64,000 nucleotides of DNA from Apostichopus japonicus (Eukaryota > Echinodermata > Holothuroidea > Aspidochirotida > Stichopodidae): assembly GCF_037975245.1 (NCBI RefSeq), contig NC_092568.1, positions 7,733,501 to 7,797,500 of the forward strand. The letters are read 5' to 3'. The first letter of the stretch is position 1; each line of letters begins with the position of its first letter. Below are positions 1 through 12,385 of the stretch, piece by piece. The position numbers were made by a program, and so were the translations under genes. The notes beneath the pieces were generated by a model, which worked only from the letters and a program-made list of their open reading frames with translations, did not search any database and was not told the DNA's origin.

Positions 1-238
1 TGTCTTTCCACAAGAAATGGCATTTCTTACTAGACTCTATGGAATTACAAGAATAGATTTCAAGTTATGGTTTAAGTTTCATATCGTCGTGGAAGCATTA
101 TATTACAAAAACAAATCTTTTGACAGGAAACCGCATCGTACGTGTAAGACTAAATGCAAATATAAATGTTGTGACGTCGTTATATATTAATATTGTACCA
201 GCTTAGTGAAAGTGTACTTGTTGTATTCATATGCGTAG

Positions 239-2618
239 GTCTTGAAGGAGGTATTGAGAATTGCCCCACCAGTGACGGGAGTGCAGCGAACTAACGAAGA
301 GGACATAATTGTAAATGGATTGAAAATCCCAGCAGGAAGTAACATATCAGTGAGTATACATGTTACAATACTCTGTATAGGCTGCCTGCTTCTGTATTTA
401 GTTACTCTTTGTGTATAACTTTTCTACTTAGGAAGAGGATCTTGATAACTATGACTTCATTATGACGTAAATAAGGTGATTCCGACGAATACAAATTGTT
501 CGGAGATTTGTGAATGTTTCTCAACTTTGCGAATATCCGAATTACCGTGCATAACGAAAAGAGGGGTTGCATGTAATGGGGAAAAAACATATTCTTTTTC
601 TTTATAAAAAAGTGTCAAAAACAGAGGTTCTAGTCCGTTATAATAGAAACTACAAATAAAGACAAAAGCCCCCAGACTAACTCAGTTAATACCAAAATCA
701 TTATTAAGGATTTTTAATATCGAAAATTGGGCAATCCCAATGCAAAAAGGTTGCTTTAACTGAATATTGCATGAACAAATGCATCCAATTAATCTTGGTT
801 TAACTTAATCATGTGCCGAAAGTTGGTGATTTTAGGATATAAAACTGACTACGTTTTTAATTTGTCAGCTGAACACTTATGCACTGGGACGAGATGAGAG
901 ATTCTGGGACGAGCCAGAAGTATTCAATCCAGAAAGATTCAGAGAAAAAAATAGCAGGTATGAATGAATGAATGAATAAGTGAGTGAATTAGTGAATAAA
1001 GGAAGACACGAGTGAGTGAATCAATGAATCAATTTTAATGAATTCACGGACGGACGGACGGACGGACGGACGGACGGACGGACGGACGGACGGACGGACG
1101 GACGGACGGACGGACGGACGGACGAAAAATACATTTTTTTCAATTCATTTTTCTTTTAAATTATCTTTCCTGAGAGGAAAATTGCATGCTTTACGGTAGA
1201 AATAGCACATGTCCTTCTCTATGAGTTGGAAAAATCCAGAATAATATTTAAAAAGTGCAATACTGCGACACTTACATCTGAGATAACATGCTAAGCAACT
1301 GAAACTCCGGTTTTGTTGAACAGATTACTACGTTTATGGTATTTGCAATTGATAACAATTCACTTTGTAGTATCACTTCATCTATTTGATGAAAATCACA
1401 AGTTTAGAATGTCGAATAAACGTCTTAATTTTGGATCTTTTGCATATCACTTTATTATAAACTTTCACAAAATATTGTCTTTATAATCCGATTTACTTTT
1501 TGCCCATATTTATGCTGCGGTCTTTTGCCTTTTCTTCAAATAATAGACATATGTACGCCTACTTTCCGTTTAGCTTGGGACCGAGGGTATGCATTGGACA
1601 ACAATTCGCATTGGTAAGAATTAAGAAAAGTTAGGAAATCCCAAACAGTTTTGAAATAGCAAATAGTTTCTCAAAATAATTGTACACGGAAATATTTGTG
1701 TACATTATTGGAGTGTGCCAATTTTGCTTTGTGTGTTGTTTGTTTCGTTTAGTTTTGTTTCGTTTCGTTTTTCTTTTTGGTCTATTTAAAAGATTAAAGT
1801 TGCAGTACCAAGTGTATTGAATAAACATGGAACAATAAACATGTTAACTGAGGCCCATCAGATTTCATCAATTTAATCTTGAAGCTTTCATCGTTTTATT
1901 ATTTACTTAACTTTTCCGTTTTATTTTATGTGAATGAAAATGTTTTATAACGAACTCCTTTACTACAATACATTTCTTACAATATCTTATTATTCGGACA
2001 TTAGGATGCAGTACAATGCGAACTTGCAGACATATTATTTGAGGTTAAAAAATTAATTTGTTCTCTTATATCGACTGATGTGTTATATTCACGAGAACTT
2101 GAATATTTCAAACTTTAAGAGAAATTCTATAACCAAATGGTAAATTTGGTACTATCCCCAAAATTCATTTCCGCAATTTAAGTTACTAAAAATACGTCAC
2201 AAGATTGTTGGTAGTCATATTCAGGGGCGTCGAGAGCCCCTCGGTCAATTATGCCTGAAGGCCCCGATTTTGCAATGTTCATATATCCTACACTTTACCA
2301 GCCCTCTATATTCCCCTGGCACTCAATTTAACCCATGGCCCGGGCTTTACCCCAGACCCTCCCACCCACTGCTCCGACCACCCCAACCCCACCCCCCCCC
2401 GCGCCTTTGAGGACAGCTAATAGCATGATTTGTACTTGTAATATTCTTTTCCTCCTCAGCTCGAGGCAAAGGTGGTTCTTGCCAAATTCCTGCAGCTATA
2501 TAAGTTCACTTTGGTTCCCAATGTCCAACTGAAGACATACATAGCTGGTACTCTGAAACCGGTGCATAAGACTCCTTTATATCTTAACGTACGAAGAGAA
2601 AACGTCCGCAGCTCTTAA
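239..2618 (+). CDS. CYP46A-like cytochrome P450, 3' four exons (partial)
   Basis: Four exons with good GT/AG borders and matching phases (239-349, 869-957, 1547-1613, 2460-2618, ending in TAA) encode the C-terminal part of a microsomal P450 monooxygenase. The first exon begins with VLKEVLRIAPPV, which carries the K-helix ExxR motif. The second has GRDERFWDEPEVFNPERF, the PERF region. The third holds the haem-binding loop FSLGPRVCIGQQ with the cysteine thiolate ligand. The last gives the C-terminal beta region. The FPFSLGxRxCIGQQFA pattern is closer to cholesterol 24-hydroxylase (CYP46A) than to CYP4 or CYP3, so oxidation of sterols or related lipids at the ER is the best guess; the substrate is inferred. 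The 5' exons (N-terminal ~70%) lie before the window or are missing. A second gene of the same type starts 4 kb downstream in the same direction. Confidence 0.88.
958..1124. repeat. Compound tetranucleotide microsatellite (TGAA)n then (GACG)n
   Basis: Within a P450 intron, an imperfect TGAA/TGAG run (about 958-1035) passes into about 19 near-perfect copies of the tetramer GACG (about 1047-1124). The GC-rich tetramer contrasts strongly with the AT-rich intron. It is likely polymorphic in length. Confidence 0.9.
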
Positions 2619-3114
2619 AACACTTGTTATCACTCGAGAGGATCATAACTTCCATCGAATGAACATTTTGTATTACAACTTAACAGCGTTAACATTTGCA
2701 ATCACTTCAATGCTTTTCATAGGTTTCAACATATGCAGTCTATACTCAATCCTCACTGTGTTTTAGCTGTCTGTTTTCAAATGATTCGTCATTTTCCCGC
2801 CAATTTCATTATAAAATTTGTCGAATTAAGCTTAAAGTGGCAGACGTATAGCCTATTTTGAAAGGGAAAGAATTTGGTTGTATTTATTTTCAACCGAGCG
2901 TCGTTCCATCATTCTAAAGTCAAATTCATATGTAAGTTCTGATCTCAGAGTTCAGATCGACAGTATGTATGTATTTTAGATCCTCCTGCAAGCAGGAACT
3001 CGCGAAGGAACTCTCATGTAGTCAGTAGTCAGTCTCTTAGATTCATATTTAACGTCCATGATTATGAATTGTCAATTGTCAACAAATCTGTAACTGGACG
3101 ACATACATTAATCT

Positions 3115-3182
3115 TGGAGTGACTCGAACTCGTGACCTTATGATTGAAAGGCACCGGTGTTAACCACTGATCTAACACTCCT
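3115..3182 (-). repeat. tRNA-derived SINE head or tRNA pseudogene
   Basis: Read on the minus strand, the segment begins GGAGTGTTAGATCAGTGGTT and carries a B-box-like GAGTTCGAGTC. This gives Pol III A-box and B-box spacing of tRNA type. The outer GGAGTG/CACTCC ends pair as an acceptor stem in six of seven positions. The T-arm does not pair well, so a functional tRNA is unlikely; a tRNA-derived SINE or tRNA pseudogene fits better. Confidence 0.55.
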
Positions 3183-5742
3183 AAGTATGATCAAGTTTTA
3201 CCACCATTTTCTCTTCTATCTCTTTTACTTCATCCTTTGTTATACCTTGCGCTCATTAGTTAAATAACAACTTGATCTTGATTATGCACTTTTGGAATAA
3301 AGAACAGGTTTTGAATACTTTAGCGGTAGAGGAAACAACATGTAACTAAAGAGTAAATTGAAGAAGTCAGATATGGAATGTTTAAGGCGCCGTCAAAATT
3401 ATAAAACCTTTCTATGCAATTTGGCCCTGCAAAATGTTGAAATGATTGACATTCTGATGTAAGCTTAATTCATCATTTCTTTGCAAACTGTGTAATTGGT
3501 GAAATATATTAAGTGATACGCTTTCAGTTTGCTTCCAAGCAAGGTGTTGAATTAATTCTTCACATGTTAGATTTAAGGAATTAGTCATTTTGTTGCAAAT
3601 TGTTAATACATTAGCTGAACAATTCAAAATACTTTCTTGAAAATTGCTACAATTTTTACAGCAATATGTTAATATTTTGACGGCACCTTTACGTTCAGAG
3701 GAACTCGTAATTCCATGAGTTCAAAAAACTAGATCATATTAAAAACTTCTTTATCATTTTAAATACTTCTTTATAATTTACTATTCAAAAGAGGGCAGCG
3801 TTTAGAACGCTCCTGTGTGGTATGCTTGAAATAAACAAAACGATTCCAAAAGTCATCTTTAACAAGAGCTATGTTTGTTTGCGTTTTCTTTATTTCTGGT
3901 TTCTTTGCTCCAAGGCATAACTTAATATTGTTTATTATTTTGATTTGTATGTTTTATTGTAAAGCGCCTTAGAGCGATTTTATATTGAATAACGCGCTAT
4001 AAAAATTCTATAAAATAAAAAATAAATAAACTCAATGTTAAATTATGTACTACTTATGTTGCCAACATTGAGCAAATATGTATACTTATGTTTCTTATTC
4101 TCCCCCACCCCCTCCCCAACTCCTCTTTGCTTTTAACTTTTCGTATCTTGTCCATACATGTAATTTACCCAAGAAAACAGATTGTACTCTATCGATAACT
4201 TGTGTAAAGCCTCACATATCTTCGACCTTTACATTACGCATATGTACTTAACTATGTTTATCACAATATTTTCTATCAAATCCTTCTTCGCAAGCCTTCA
4301 AACTTTAATCCATGACAAGTACCTCCTAATATGTTAACACTTGTCATAAAATCTCACATCGAAATTTGAACTAAACACTGTGTTTTTCACAATGCGTTTT
4401 ACTCGTGTCATAAGAGACATGGTTGTTAGTAGTTCCATAGGACATATTTCAAGTTAACCGTCATAAGAGCAAACACTTCATCAAATCCTTCATCGCAAGA
4501 AAACCCTTCAAACTATTATCTATGACAAGAACCCCTTCATATTTTTAATACTAGTCATAAAATCTCACATAGAAATTTCGAACCAATAAACATGATTGTT
4601 TCAAAATGAGTTTCAATCAAAGCGCCACCACTGAATGGTTCCAGGCCATTAACTGGGTTGCAGGGTGTGCAAAGAACATGAACAACAAGTTCCTCTTTGT
4701 AGCAGAATGCAAATATTCATACTGGTTGTGATGATACTATACAGTCACTATGTTGTAATGAGTCAGACAAGCTGTACATTGATGGTTTGAACATATTTGA
4801 TGAAGGAAGTACAGCAACTAAAGGTGACATGAATGTAATCAAAGTGATAGATGTTGACCACCAACCTCCAGTAATATGCTTCTTGTACTCAATGTTATAC
4901 ATGTGCATATATACTAAACATTAGATCTGTCCAAGTTCACCATCTTGAGATATATTTACGAGGTTGTCACTATTTGATCATTGTTGACTCTAACTGACTT
5001 TTTGACCTTCAACAAAAACGATAGTCTTCTGGCACTAATTTTGGTTCACCTGCAAACCTAATCTGAGGTGTATTCAAGCTTCCCTTCTTGAGATATCTTG
5101 GTTAAATACTTTTCACATAGGCCTATATGGACCTCAGCTGAACCCAATTCACATGTGACTTTCACACAGAATACAGATGATGTGTTCAAATGTTTCACAG
5201 TTTTCTTGGATTTCACGTCTGCTAATCTCAAATTACCTCTACTAAAAGCAATAGAGCACATTTACCAAGCATAGTGCATCCATATGTCAATTATGAAAGA
5301 AGAACTAGCTTCCGTACTTGACTCCATTACAGATTACAACTTTAATGCTATTGTCGTTCTACTCTTCAATTCAGGAACTAACCTAGACCTAAGTTACTCT
5401 ACCACGAACGTTATACATTAATTTTTTCCACACAGGCAAAACATGCGCCGACTTGTCGTGGGAAGGATGAGTTCGGCTTAAGCAACTACTTGACAATCCT
5501 TTGATCAATCGCACAACAATGTTTACTCGGTCCAAGCCTGTGACAGAGTTGTACTTCGAACAACAACGATTCACGAACCTCTGTCTGGGTCACGTAGGGG
5601 TCAAAACGGGGTCAACAGATGAGCGACTACATTGGTTCCAGGGAACCAAAAACGGCATGACGTATGAATTATTCATATGAATATAGCTGATCATTTTGTT
5701 TTGCAAGCGTTCAGAGTCACGAGACACTTAAAAACTGAATGA

Positions 5743-6246
5743 TTTAGGAGGAGCAATCCACAATCAACATTGACAATCAACCCGACGGAATATAGTTTTC
5801 TAAAGGTAGTGAGGTAAGTTATATCTTCGTCCCTCACAAATCCTAAGCATAAAATAAGTTGCATGCATCTTAAATCTGTTAATGAAGTGTTTAAGATAAC
5901 AATATCTAAACTGATCTGTACATTTAGGAGGAGCAATCCACAAGATATCAAATCATCCAGGTACCTATACTAATGTACATTGTGTCGTTAAAACGAAAGC
6001 ATAGCAAAAGCAACCCAACTACAAAGTATTGCAGCTGACATTGACAATCAACCCGACGGAATATAGTTTTCTAAAGGGTAGTAAGGTAAGTTATATCTTC
6101 GTCTCTCACATATCCTAAGCATAAAATAAGCTGTTGGTGTTAAGTGCATCCGTTCGGTAAAATAGCAGGCAAGAGTATCGAAACATGCATCTTAAATCTG
6201 TTAATGAAGTGGTAAAGATAACAATATCTAAACTTATCTGTACATA
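5743..6246. repeat. Diverged direct duplication
   Basis: A ~160-bp block (about 5768-5927) recurs at about 6040-6246 with few substitutions; the second copy carries an extra ~55 bp. A 20-bp motif containing GGAGGAGCAATCCACAA occurs at both 5743-5763 and 5923-5943, bracketing the first copy. This looks like a local tandem duplication, not a gene. Confidence 0.75.
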
Positions 6247-6474
6247 AACATCGGAGTAGCCAATTGAAGAGTAAAAATGTACATTTGTTAAATTTCTAAA
6301 TTGTCGAGTTCAAATGTAGGAATTGTTCTCTAATAACAGGTTTTGTATTTTTTTTTTTACATATATAAGTCAACTTTGTGTAAATTAAGGGTTCTTTCTA
6401 TTAACTTTACACATATCATCAACTCCCTTAATCCCTATATGTTTCCAACCGTCGTAATATTTTTGATTTGGTGC

Positions 6475-6478
<4 letters not shown>

Positions 6479-6549
<71 letters not shown>

Positions 6550-6555
6550 TTGGTG

Positions 6556-6614
<59 letters not shown>
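6479..6614. repeat. (TA)n microsatellite, two blocks
   Basis: Two long pure TA runs are separated by a repeated tag: GATTTGGTGCTT precedes both runs. The tag plus TA run therefore looks tandemly duplicated. It ends about 35 bp upstream of the second P450 start codon, so it lies in the promoter or 5' UTR region. Confidence 0.95.
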
Positions 6615-6616
<2 letters not shown>

Positions 6617-6647
6617 TTTTTTCAGTTACTACGTAAAGAGATAAATC

Positions 6648-7349
6648 ATGGTTTTCCTGAAATTATTATTTCTGGCCATCATGCTTCTCCTTTTGCTGCT
6701 TGCTGCACCTTTTGTATACACGTTTGGTCAAGTACTGCTGTTAAGATGGATATACAGACACATACCGAGCCCGAAAGTCAAAAGGTAGGCTTTATTTATG
6801 TTATAAATATTGTTACGATTTTAAAAAAAAAGTTGCGGGGGCTCTTTTTAGTCTAGATTCTTCTTGGTTTTGCTAGATATGACGAACTTATAACATTATG
6901 TAAAAACGAAACCAAATTTGCAACCAAAAAAAAAATAATGCTTGGGTATAGACGTAGTGTCGAAGATCATGTTGTAGGTCTAAAGGGTTTCTTTCTTTCT
7001 TATTTTAATTTTATTTATTTAATTCTTAGTATTTTTTGCAGTTTTAAATTACCAAAGGGGCGTACAAGATGGCGAGAACCCATTAAATTATTCTACCGCG
7101 CCTTATGTAAATGATTTGTACTAGCATTTGATCCCACCCTTGTGTATACCCCCCCCCCCCCACACCCAACACCCCATCCTTGGTCATATACGCGCGAGAC
7201 TTCTCATGTCCTCACTATATATATCTTGTTTTTACATATAGGACTTCTCAATGCACAAACACATAGTAGAATTTTACATAGCGATAATATGTATTAACTC
7301 AGATTCAGTTCGGCATTTACTCGTTTAGAATAAAGACGTATATATATAC

Positions 7350-7391
<42 letters not shown>

Positions 7392-8639
7392 CCCGTTCTC
7401 ATGTGTTTTGTTTTGCGTGTTCGTTAGAGTTAAACCAGCGGATACGTCATATACATTTGAAAAATATAACCGTATCTGATTGCAATACAAACAGAGAGGC
7501 TTAAAGTGGTGTTTGGACATAAAACTGTAGGGATTAAATACCAAATGCTAATTCGAGATGTTTCTTGATGAACGTTGTTCTCAAATGACCGTTAATATTC
7601 ATATTCGGATAAAATGAATTTTATTTAAAAAAAAATATCTAATTAATATACATTGTATTCATATTTTTTCAAATTGTTCAGTTTCCTTTTAGGACACGCT
7701 AAAGACCTTATCGAAATGGAGAAACAGGGAAAGTATTATTCCATGTTGATGGTGGATTGGTAAGAAATAGATGAGGTTGAAATTACAACGGAAACCAGCG
7801 AGAAGGGTAGTATATGTGATTCCCCCGCCCCCTCCCCACCAAAACAAATCATACTTTTTGATGGAGAAAATAGGTCATGCCTGCCTCTTCTTCAAAACAG
7901 GACATTCAGGAATTCAAAATAGATTACATACGTTTTAATACATTGGCTTATTACTTTGTAAGATATCTAGGTAACAAGTGAAGAAAGATTATTTGCATGT
8001 GTGTGTGTGTATGTTTCTTGTTTGTTTGCGTTTCTTTGTTTGTTTTCCTCTGACATAAAGAGCATATGATTTAGCTATTGCCGTGTGTTCCGAGTATGAA
8101 ACATCCAAATGACAATAAAAAAAACGTGAAAGGCCTTGAATAAATTATTCAATGTATTAGTAATGAATATTCATCTACAGAATGATGATTTCTTTTCTTT
8201 CTTTATCCCCCTTACCTTCACTTTCTTTCACAGTATATATGTATGAAACTTCTAGCTGCGTAGGTTATAACACCATAATCACGTATATTGTATGAATAAT
8301 ACGGTAAACTATTTGCTTTCTGCCCTCCCCCTCCCCCTCCCCCTCCCACTTCCCCTTTCCTCTTCCTCAAGTCCAGAATTACCGGTTGCGATTATGTTTG
8401 GCATAAATATGAATATAAATATATACAAGCATTCTCTTCATCACTAATTGGGGCCATGCGGTCCCCCATTGGTTCTGTACTTGTGAAAATGATATGATGA
8501 CCCTCAGTGCAGGTTGTGAAATTACCTATGTACATATAATGTGATATGACGGCCCCCAGTGGGGTTGTGATCATGCCTATGCTCATGTACTGGGATATGA
8601 CTGCCCCCAGTAGGGTTGTGAACAAGCTTCTGTATATAT

Positions 8640-8685
<46 letters not shown>

Positions 8686-8839
8686 CTGATGTACATATAC
8701 TGTGCTGATGTTCATATACAGTGCTGATATGCATATATATTGTGATTTTATACATAGGAAGAAAATACACGGATCCGTTTTTGTTCTGTTCTTTGTGAAC
8801 CGGGCAACAGTGATTTGCCTGGAGCCATATATCGTCAAG
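6648..8839 (+). CDS. CYP46A-like cytochrome P450, 5' three exons (truncated)
   Basis: Three phase-compatible exons (6648-6784, 7682-7759, 8758-8839) encode about 99 residues of a P450 N-terminus. The ATG at 6648 starts a Leu-rich signal anchor (about residues 4-24). After it come the HIPSP proline hinge and an SFLLGH motif. Then follow [19 protein letters not shown], the beta-1 strands, and [13 protein letters not shown]...SFLLGH is typical of CYP46A, making this a paralogue of the upstream gene. The exon that should follow (KF...Y helix B/C region) and all later exons, including the haem loop, were not found before the opposing lectin gene and a cluster of mobile elements. The gene is either a 5' fragment or continues beyond an insertion or misjoin. 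It is probably not functional as it stands. Confidence 0.8.
7346..7390. repeat. (TA)n microsatellite
   Basis: An uninterrupted TA run lies in the first intron of the second P450 gene. The apparent Tyr-Ile open frames across it are artefacts of the repeat. Confidence 0.9.
8490..8760. repeat. Short tandem repeats (51 bp x3, TA run, 20 bp x3)
   Basis: Three ~51-bp units beginning GATATGA (at about 8491, 8543, 8593), each carrying a CCCCAGT-type box, lead into a (TA)n run (8648-8682). Three ~20-bp units beginning GTGCTGAT follow. The block ends at the acceptor of the third P450 exon. Confidence 0.75.
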
Positions 8840-9782
8840 GTAACAATTGTCACATTATTACATTTTTTGGCAAAACTTTTGTTCTCCCAAAATTATAGTC
8901 GGATTATTCTCAGTAACTGACTATCCTACATAAGTCTATATTTGTCAGTTGTAGATATTTTGTGCGTTGTTATTTATATGAATTCAGTCATTATGGCATA
9001 TATATTCTTTAATAGTTTCCTATTTTTTTCTCTTCTCGGTATTACGATAGAGTTAAATGCACAACTGATTATGACGCATTCAAGGGGACGGGAAATTGGG
9101 AGAGATGTCCTACAAAATATTATTATGCCCCCCCAGTGAAAAATATGGAGGGGCGGAAGTATCATTCCGCCCCCACCCCCGCTTCGCAAGTCAGAAAACC
9201 CTTTTTTCATTTCCAAATGAGAAAAAAATCTCAATTGGAGCAGCAAATTGCATCTAAGGCCAGGTGAAAATGCAAATTCTTTTACAGATTGTAGTGGGTG
9301 GGTTGAAGTGTGCTATATTGCACCAAATTGCACCTGAGGCCACCTGAAAATGCAAAAAAAAAAATCCAAAGGGGGAGGGGGGCATGGTATAAGGAAACCG
9401 TGCGAGCATTTCAAGAATATGTTCAATTCTCGACATTTGTTCGTCCAGTTCGTTTTCATATTAGTACTAATCACATCCCTTATAAACAAATAGAGAGATT
9501 TCAAACATTTTTACGAAATTTTGTTTTGAAATAACACATGTCAAACTAACATTGTTGTGCAACATCGTCAATGTTTTGAGTGACTGTGTTAACCCCGAAC
9601 CAGTGACATGCGCATGCATGTTCAGAAGTGTGGTGGCAGATTTTAATTTCTTTCTCCGACTGATTTAGGTAGAAGTAAGGGCCTGAATGGAAGGACAAGA
9701 GGGAGTGAGACCCTGGAGTAGGTAAATTGGGCTCCCATTGAAGGGAATCTGGGTTTTGTCCGCAACCATAAAAGGGTATACG

Positions 9783-10878
9783 CAGGCGCGGCGGAACGGA
9801 AAAATTATTGGGGGGGGGGGGGCTAATGTGTGGAGACTATCTAAGCGGAGCGCCACCATCGGTTGGCCCGGAGCGTACAAGAAAATTTTGGGTTTTTCAA
9901 ACCCCCAGATGGCCAGAAACGGCACTTCCCGAGTGTTTTATGCTGCGAATACCTAGCCCTAAAATATGGGTCTCAAGCCTGCAATTTCTCAGATTGCACG
10001 TAAAAGTCTGTAAAAACATTGTAATTTGTATATTCGATGGTGTTTTAAGAGAGTAGCTATTACTCGTAGTGTACTCGCAAAGACGTTTTTGAGTGTAGTA
10101 AGGGCAGTGGCGGAGCTAGGGGTTTTGATCGGGGGGGGGGGCAAGAATGGTCTGTAGGGGCGCTTTCGACACTATCTAAGCAGAGCGCCACCACAGGTTG
10201 GCGCGGAGCGTACAGAAAATTTTTGAGTAAAGATACTCCCTAGATTGCAGGAAATGACCCTTTCCGGGCCTTGCTAATTTGCAGATAAACGGAGAATAAA
10301 TAGGTGTCGTCGCCATTTTGTCGGAAAATTACACCAACAGAATATGACAAATGTCAATAGGTATATGAGAGCGCAATAAAATAGTCAATAATCGCGAATA
10401 AGTAAAAAGTAGTGAAAAGCTGAAAAGGGCGCCAGCAGTCCATTTGAGTCCGTCAGGGGGGGGGGGGCATCCGCCCCTGACTGTATATATGGACGCTCCG
10501 CCACTAAGTAAGGGGATGTTGGAGAACTGGCTGAAATGAGGCAAGTCATTGGCCTAAGACGAAGTTGTGTTACGCTTACCGGTATTCACACTCACTGCTT
10601 CCACTTTTCACTGGGTGTGAAGACGCGGTTGGGGTGACAATGTGGTCTATAGCCAGGGGACGGGCCGAGGGTCCCCCAGCAATTACTAAAATTATTACAC
10701 CTATATAGTATACGTGTGCATCGGACAGATCGACAAGTATGCATTGAAAAATGGGCAGATGCACGTTTTGGAGCATGGTAAATATTGGGGGGGCTTATCA
10801 TGCATTTGCCCCCTCAACTTTTTCATTGGGGGCTGAGCCCCCCCCCCCAAGCCCCCCACCCCGGTTCCGCCGCCACTG
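9783..10878. mobile_element. Inverted-repeat DNA element (hAT-like MITE), host of a nested insertion
   Basis: The ends match as terminal inverted repeats: CAGGCGCGGCGGAAC on the left and the complement of a CAGTGGCGGCGGAAC-type end on the right, 13 of 15 positions. Both ends are flanked by the same 8-bp target site, GGTATACG (9775-9782 and 10879-10886). An 8-bp duplication and short CAG-starting ends suggest a hAT-type non-autonomous element. No transposase frame is present. About 400 of its 1096 bp is a second element inserted inside it. Confidence 0.8.
10105..10506. mobile_element. hAT-like MITE nested in a larger element
   Basis: This 402-bp element starts CAGTGGCGGAGC, ends in the inverted GCTCCGCCACT(A), and is flanked by the 8-bp direct repeat AGTAAGGG (10097-10104 and 10507-10514). 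It closely resembles the element at 36729-37105, including the internal block that begins ATCTAAGC and the CCGTCAGGGG stretch near the right end. It is non-coding, so any movement would depend on a transposase supplied elsewhere. Confidence 0.88.
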
Positions 10879-11206
10879 GGTATACGTCAAATGGTGCTTT
10901 TTGAGGTATATTTAGACTATAAGTTAGGTCTATAATTCGGTATAGACGCAAGCTTGTGGTTACAAATAAACTTGAATTGTAAAAGAAAGCCCCCCCCCCC
11001 ACCCAACTGACGTGGAGGTGTCAGCCATGGCACCCCTCCTCCACCTCTTTGGTCACACCACTGTGCCGAAAGACCGTTCAGTTATGACCGCCGTAAGAAC
11101 CATTACCGCTTATAGACGCGGGTTGAATATATCACGCGCTTGTTTTCAGTTACAGTTCAAAATCAGTTATTATTGCTTCTCCGTATAGAATGTTGTCAAT
11201 ACTCAC

Positions 11207-12385
11207 ATGTAAAGTTGACCTAACCATTTCTAAGAGAAAGTTTTGTTCTTCTTGGCTCTGAACAGATGCCAGATGACCACTGGCAAGAATATTACCTCGG
11301 CAGTCAACGAGTTTCGCTCCTTGACAGGCTGTCTCCGCGGCATCAAATTGTTTGGGTGCAGCAGCAAACAATCTGTAACGAATTGGAATGTAGATATGTT
11401 TGTGATTATAATGTTCCATTTGGATCGCCGAGTGATTTGAAAAGTACTGAAGAGTAGCAGGTACATTTCAGTTTTGGACTTTAAGGGAGGGGGGAGGGGG
11501 AAGAATCGGAAAATTACGGTTAAATTGAAGAGACACCCTATATAACCCCTTTAATGAGGAATTTTTAATTTATTGACGTAGCTGAAGTTCATCAACCGTA
11601 TATCAGAGGGTACCATAAAATCAACCATGTTGTTTTCATCTCAAGTTAAACATGAACAAGTTGACCACAGCCTAACGCAAAGACATGTGCGAGAGCAGAA
11701 AATGTTGCAGACACAAAGGTTTGAAAACCTTCAGATAATGAGATTTGCAGTGAGTTTGACCATGAAAGTTATCAAAATACTGTATAGTAAATATCAATCG
11801 CCTATCTTGAAATGTTTTACCTTCGTCATAGCCTATAATTAATGCATTCAGTGAGTAGCTTCCCCACACATGAGCAGTATCGTGGTTACTGGTTAGTTAA
11901 TTAAGATGACATAATCATTGGCATCATTGTGACAGATTATCTAACAATAGGCCTTCTCGTTATATAAAGCCAATTTTCAGGAGTCAGAAAGGAATTGAAT
12001 GTGCAATTTCTTAGCAGATTTGGATCATAATCAACAGAATATTATTGGTGGCATTTTTTCTTAGCAGACTGGCTACTCTCACTTCAGCTTCTCAACACGG
12101 CAACGCATCATAAATAGATTACATCTCACATGCAGGCCTTATAATATGCTATAGTTACAAATATATCCCAGTTTGGTAGTACGACGTGTTGCCAGATTGC
12201 AGTAACATACCAATATAATCAAGTTTGCAGAGAAACACGAATAGATCAGAAATAAATAAACATGATTACCTGTAACACTTTCCATTGAAGCCAGTCCATT
12301 TTGATGGACATGCCGTCAAAGTACAGCTGCTGGAATGCACAAACAACATGCAAGTGACAACGAGCAGAAAAACAGTGCGATACAT
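11207..12385 (-). CDS. Secreted C-type lectin, first two exons (3' part missing)
   Basis: Exon 1 (12385-12270) encodes a hydrophobic signal peptide (MYRTVFLLVVTCMLFVHSSS) followed by ACPSKWTGFNGKCYR, the classic C-type lectin opening with its paired cysteines. Exon 2 (11372-11207) joins in phase 2 and continues LFAAAPKQFDAAETACQ and then GHLASVQSQEEQNFLLEM, the helix-1/helix-2 core of the carbohydrate-recognition fold. The exon ends in phase 0 at a GTGAGT donor. Later exons, which should carry the WIGL, calcium/sugar-binding (EPN/QPD and WND) and final cysteine motifs, were not found down to the opposing P450 fragment, so sugar specificity cannot be judged. In echinoderms such proteins are typically coelomic or mucosal recognition molecules. 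It may be a truncated gene. Confidence 0.85.

Larger units (their letters stand above)
2619..6647. other. Intergenic stretch between the two P450 genes
   Basis: No coding exon was recognised on either strand in these 4 kb. The stretch holds a tRNA-like SINE remnant near 3115, C-tracts, a direct duplication at 5743-6246 and two long (TA)n runs just before the second P450 start codon. The short open frames here have no recognisable motif and no convincing splice partners. Confidence 0.6.
8840..11206. other. Repeat-filled interval between two convergent truncated genes
   Basis: No P450 exon on the plus strand and no lectin exon on the minus strand could be found here. The interval holds GC-rich C/G tracts, a repeat-like segment near 9110-9360, and a nested pair of inverted-repeat elements (9783-10878). 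The small open frames across these elements are not supported as genes. Confidence 0.6.

Noticed and set aside
6343-8853. Open frames rich in Tyr-Ile repeats
   Set aside because: They are translations of (TA)n microsatellites and stay open on both strands only because of the repeat.
9665-10056. Open frames with repeated IFLYA.RQPMVALRL or KRSATIGW text, also at 32.3 kb and 36-37.7 kb
   Set aside because: The similarity follows the DNA core of non-coding MITEs on both strands, with indels that break frame; no start, domain or codon signal supports a protein.
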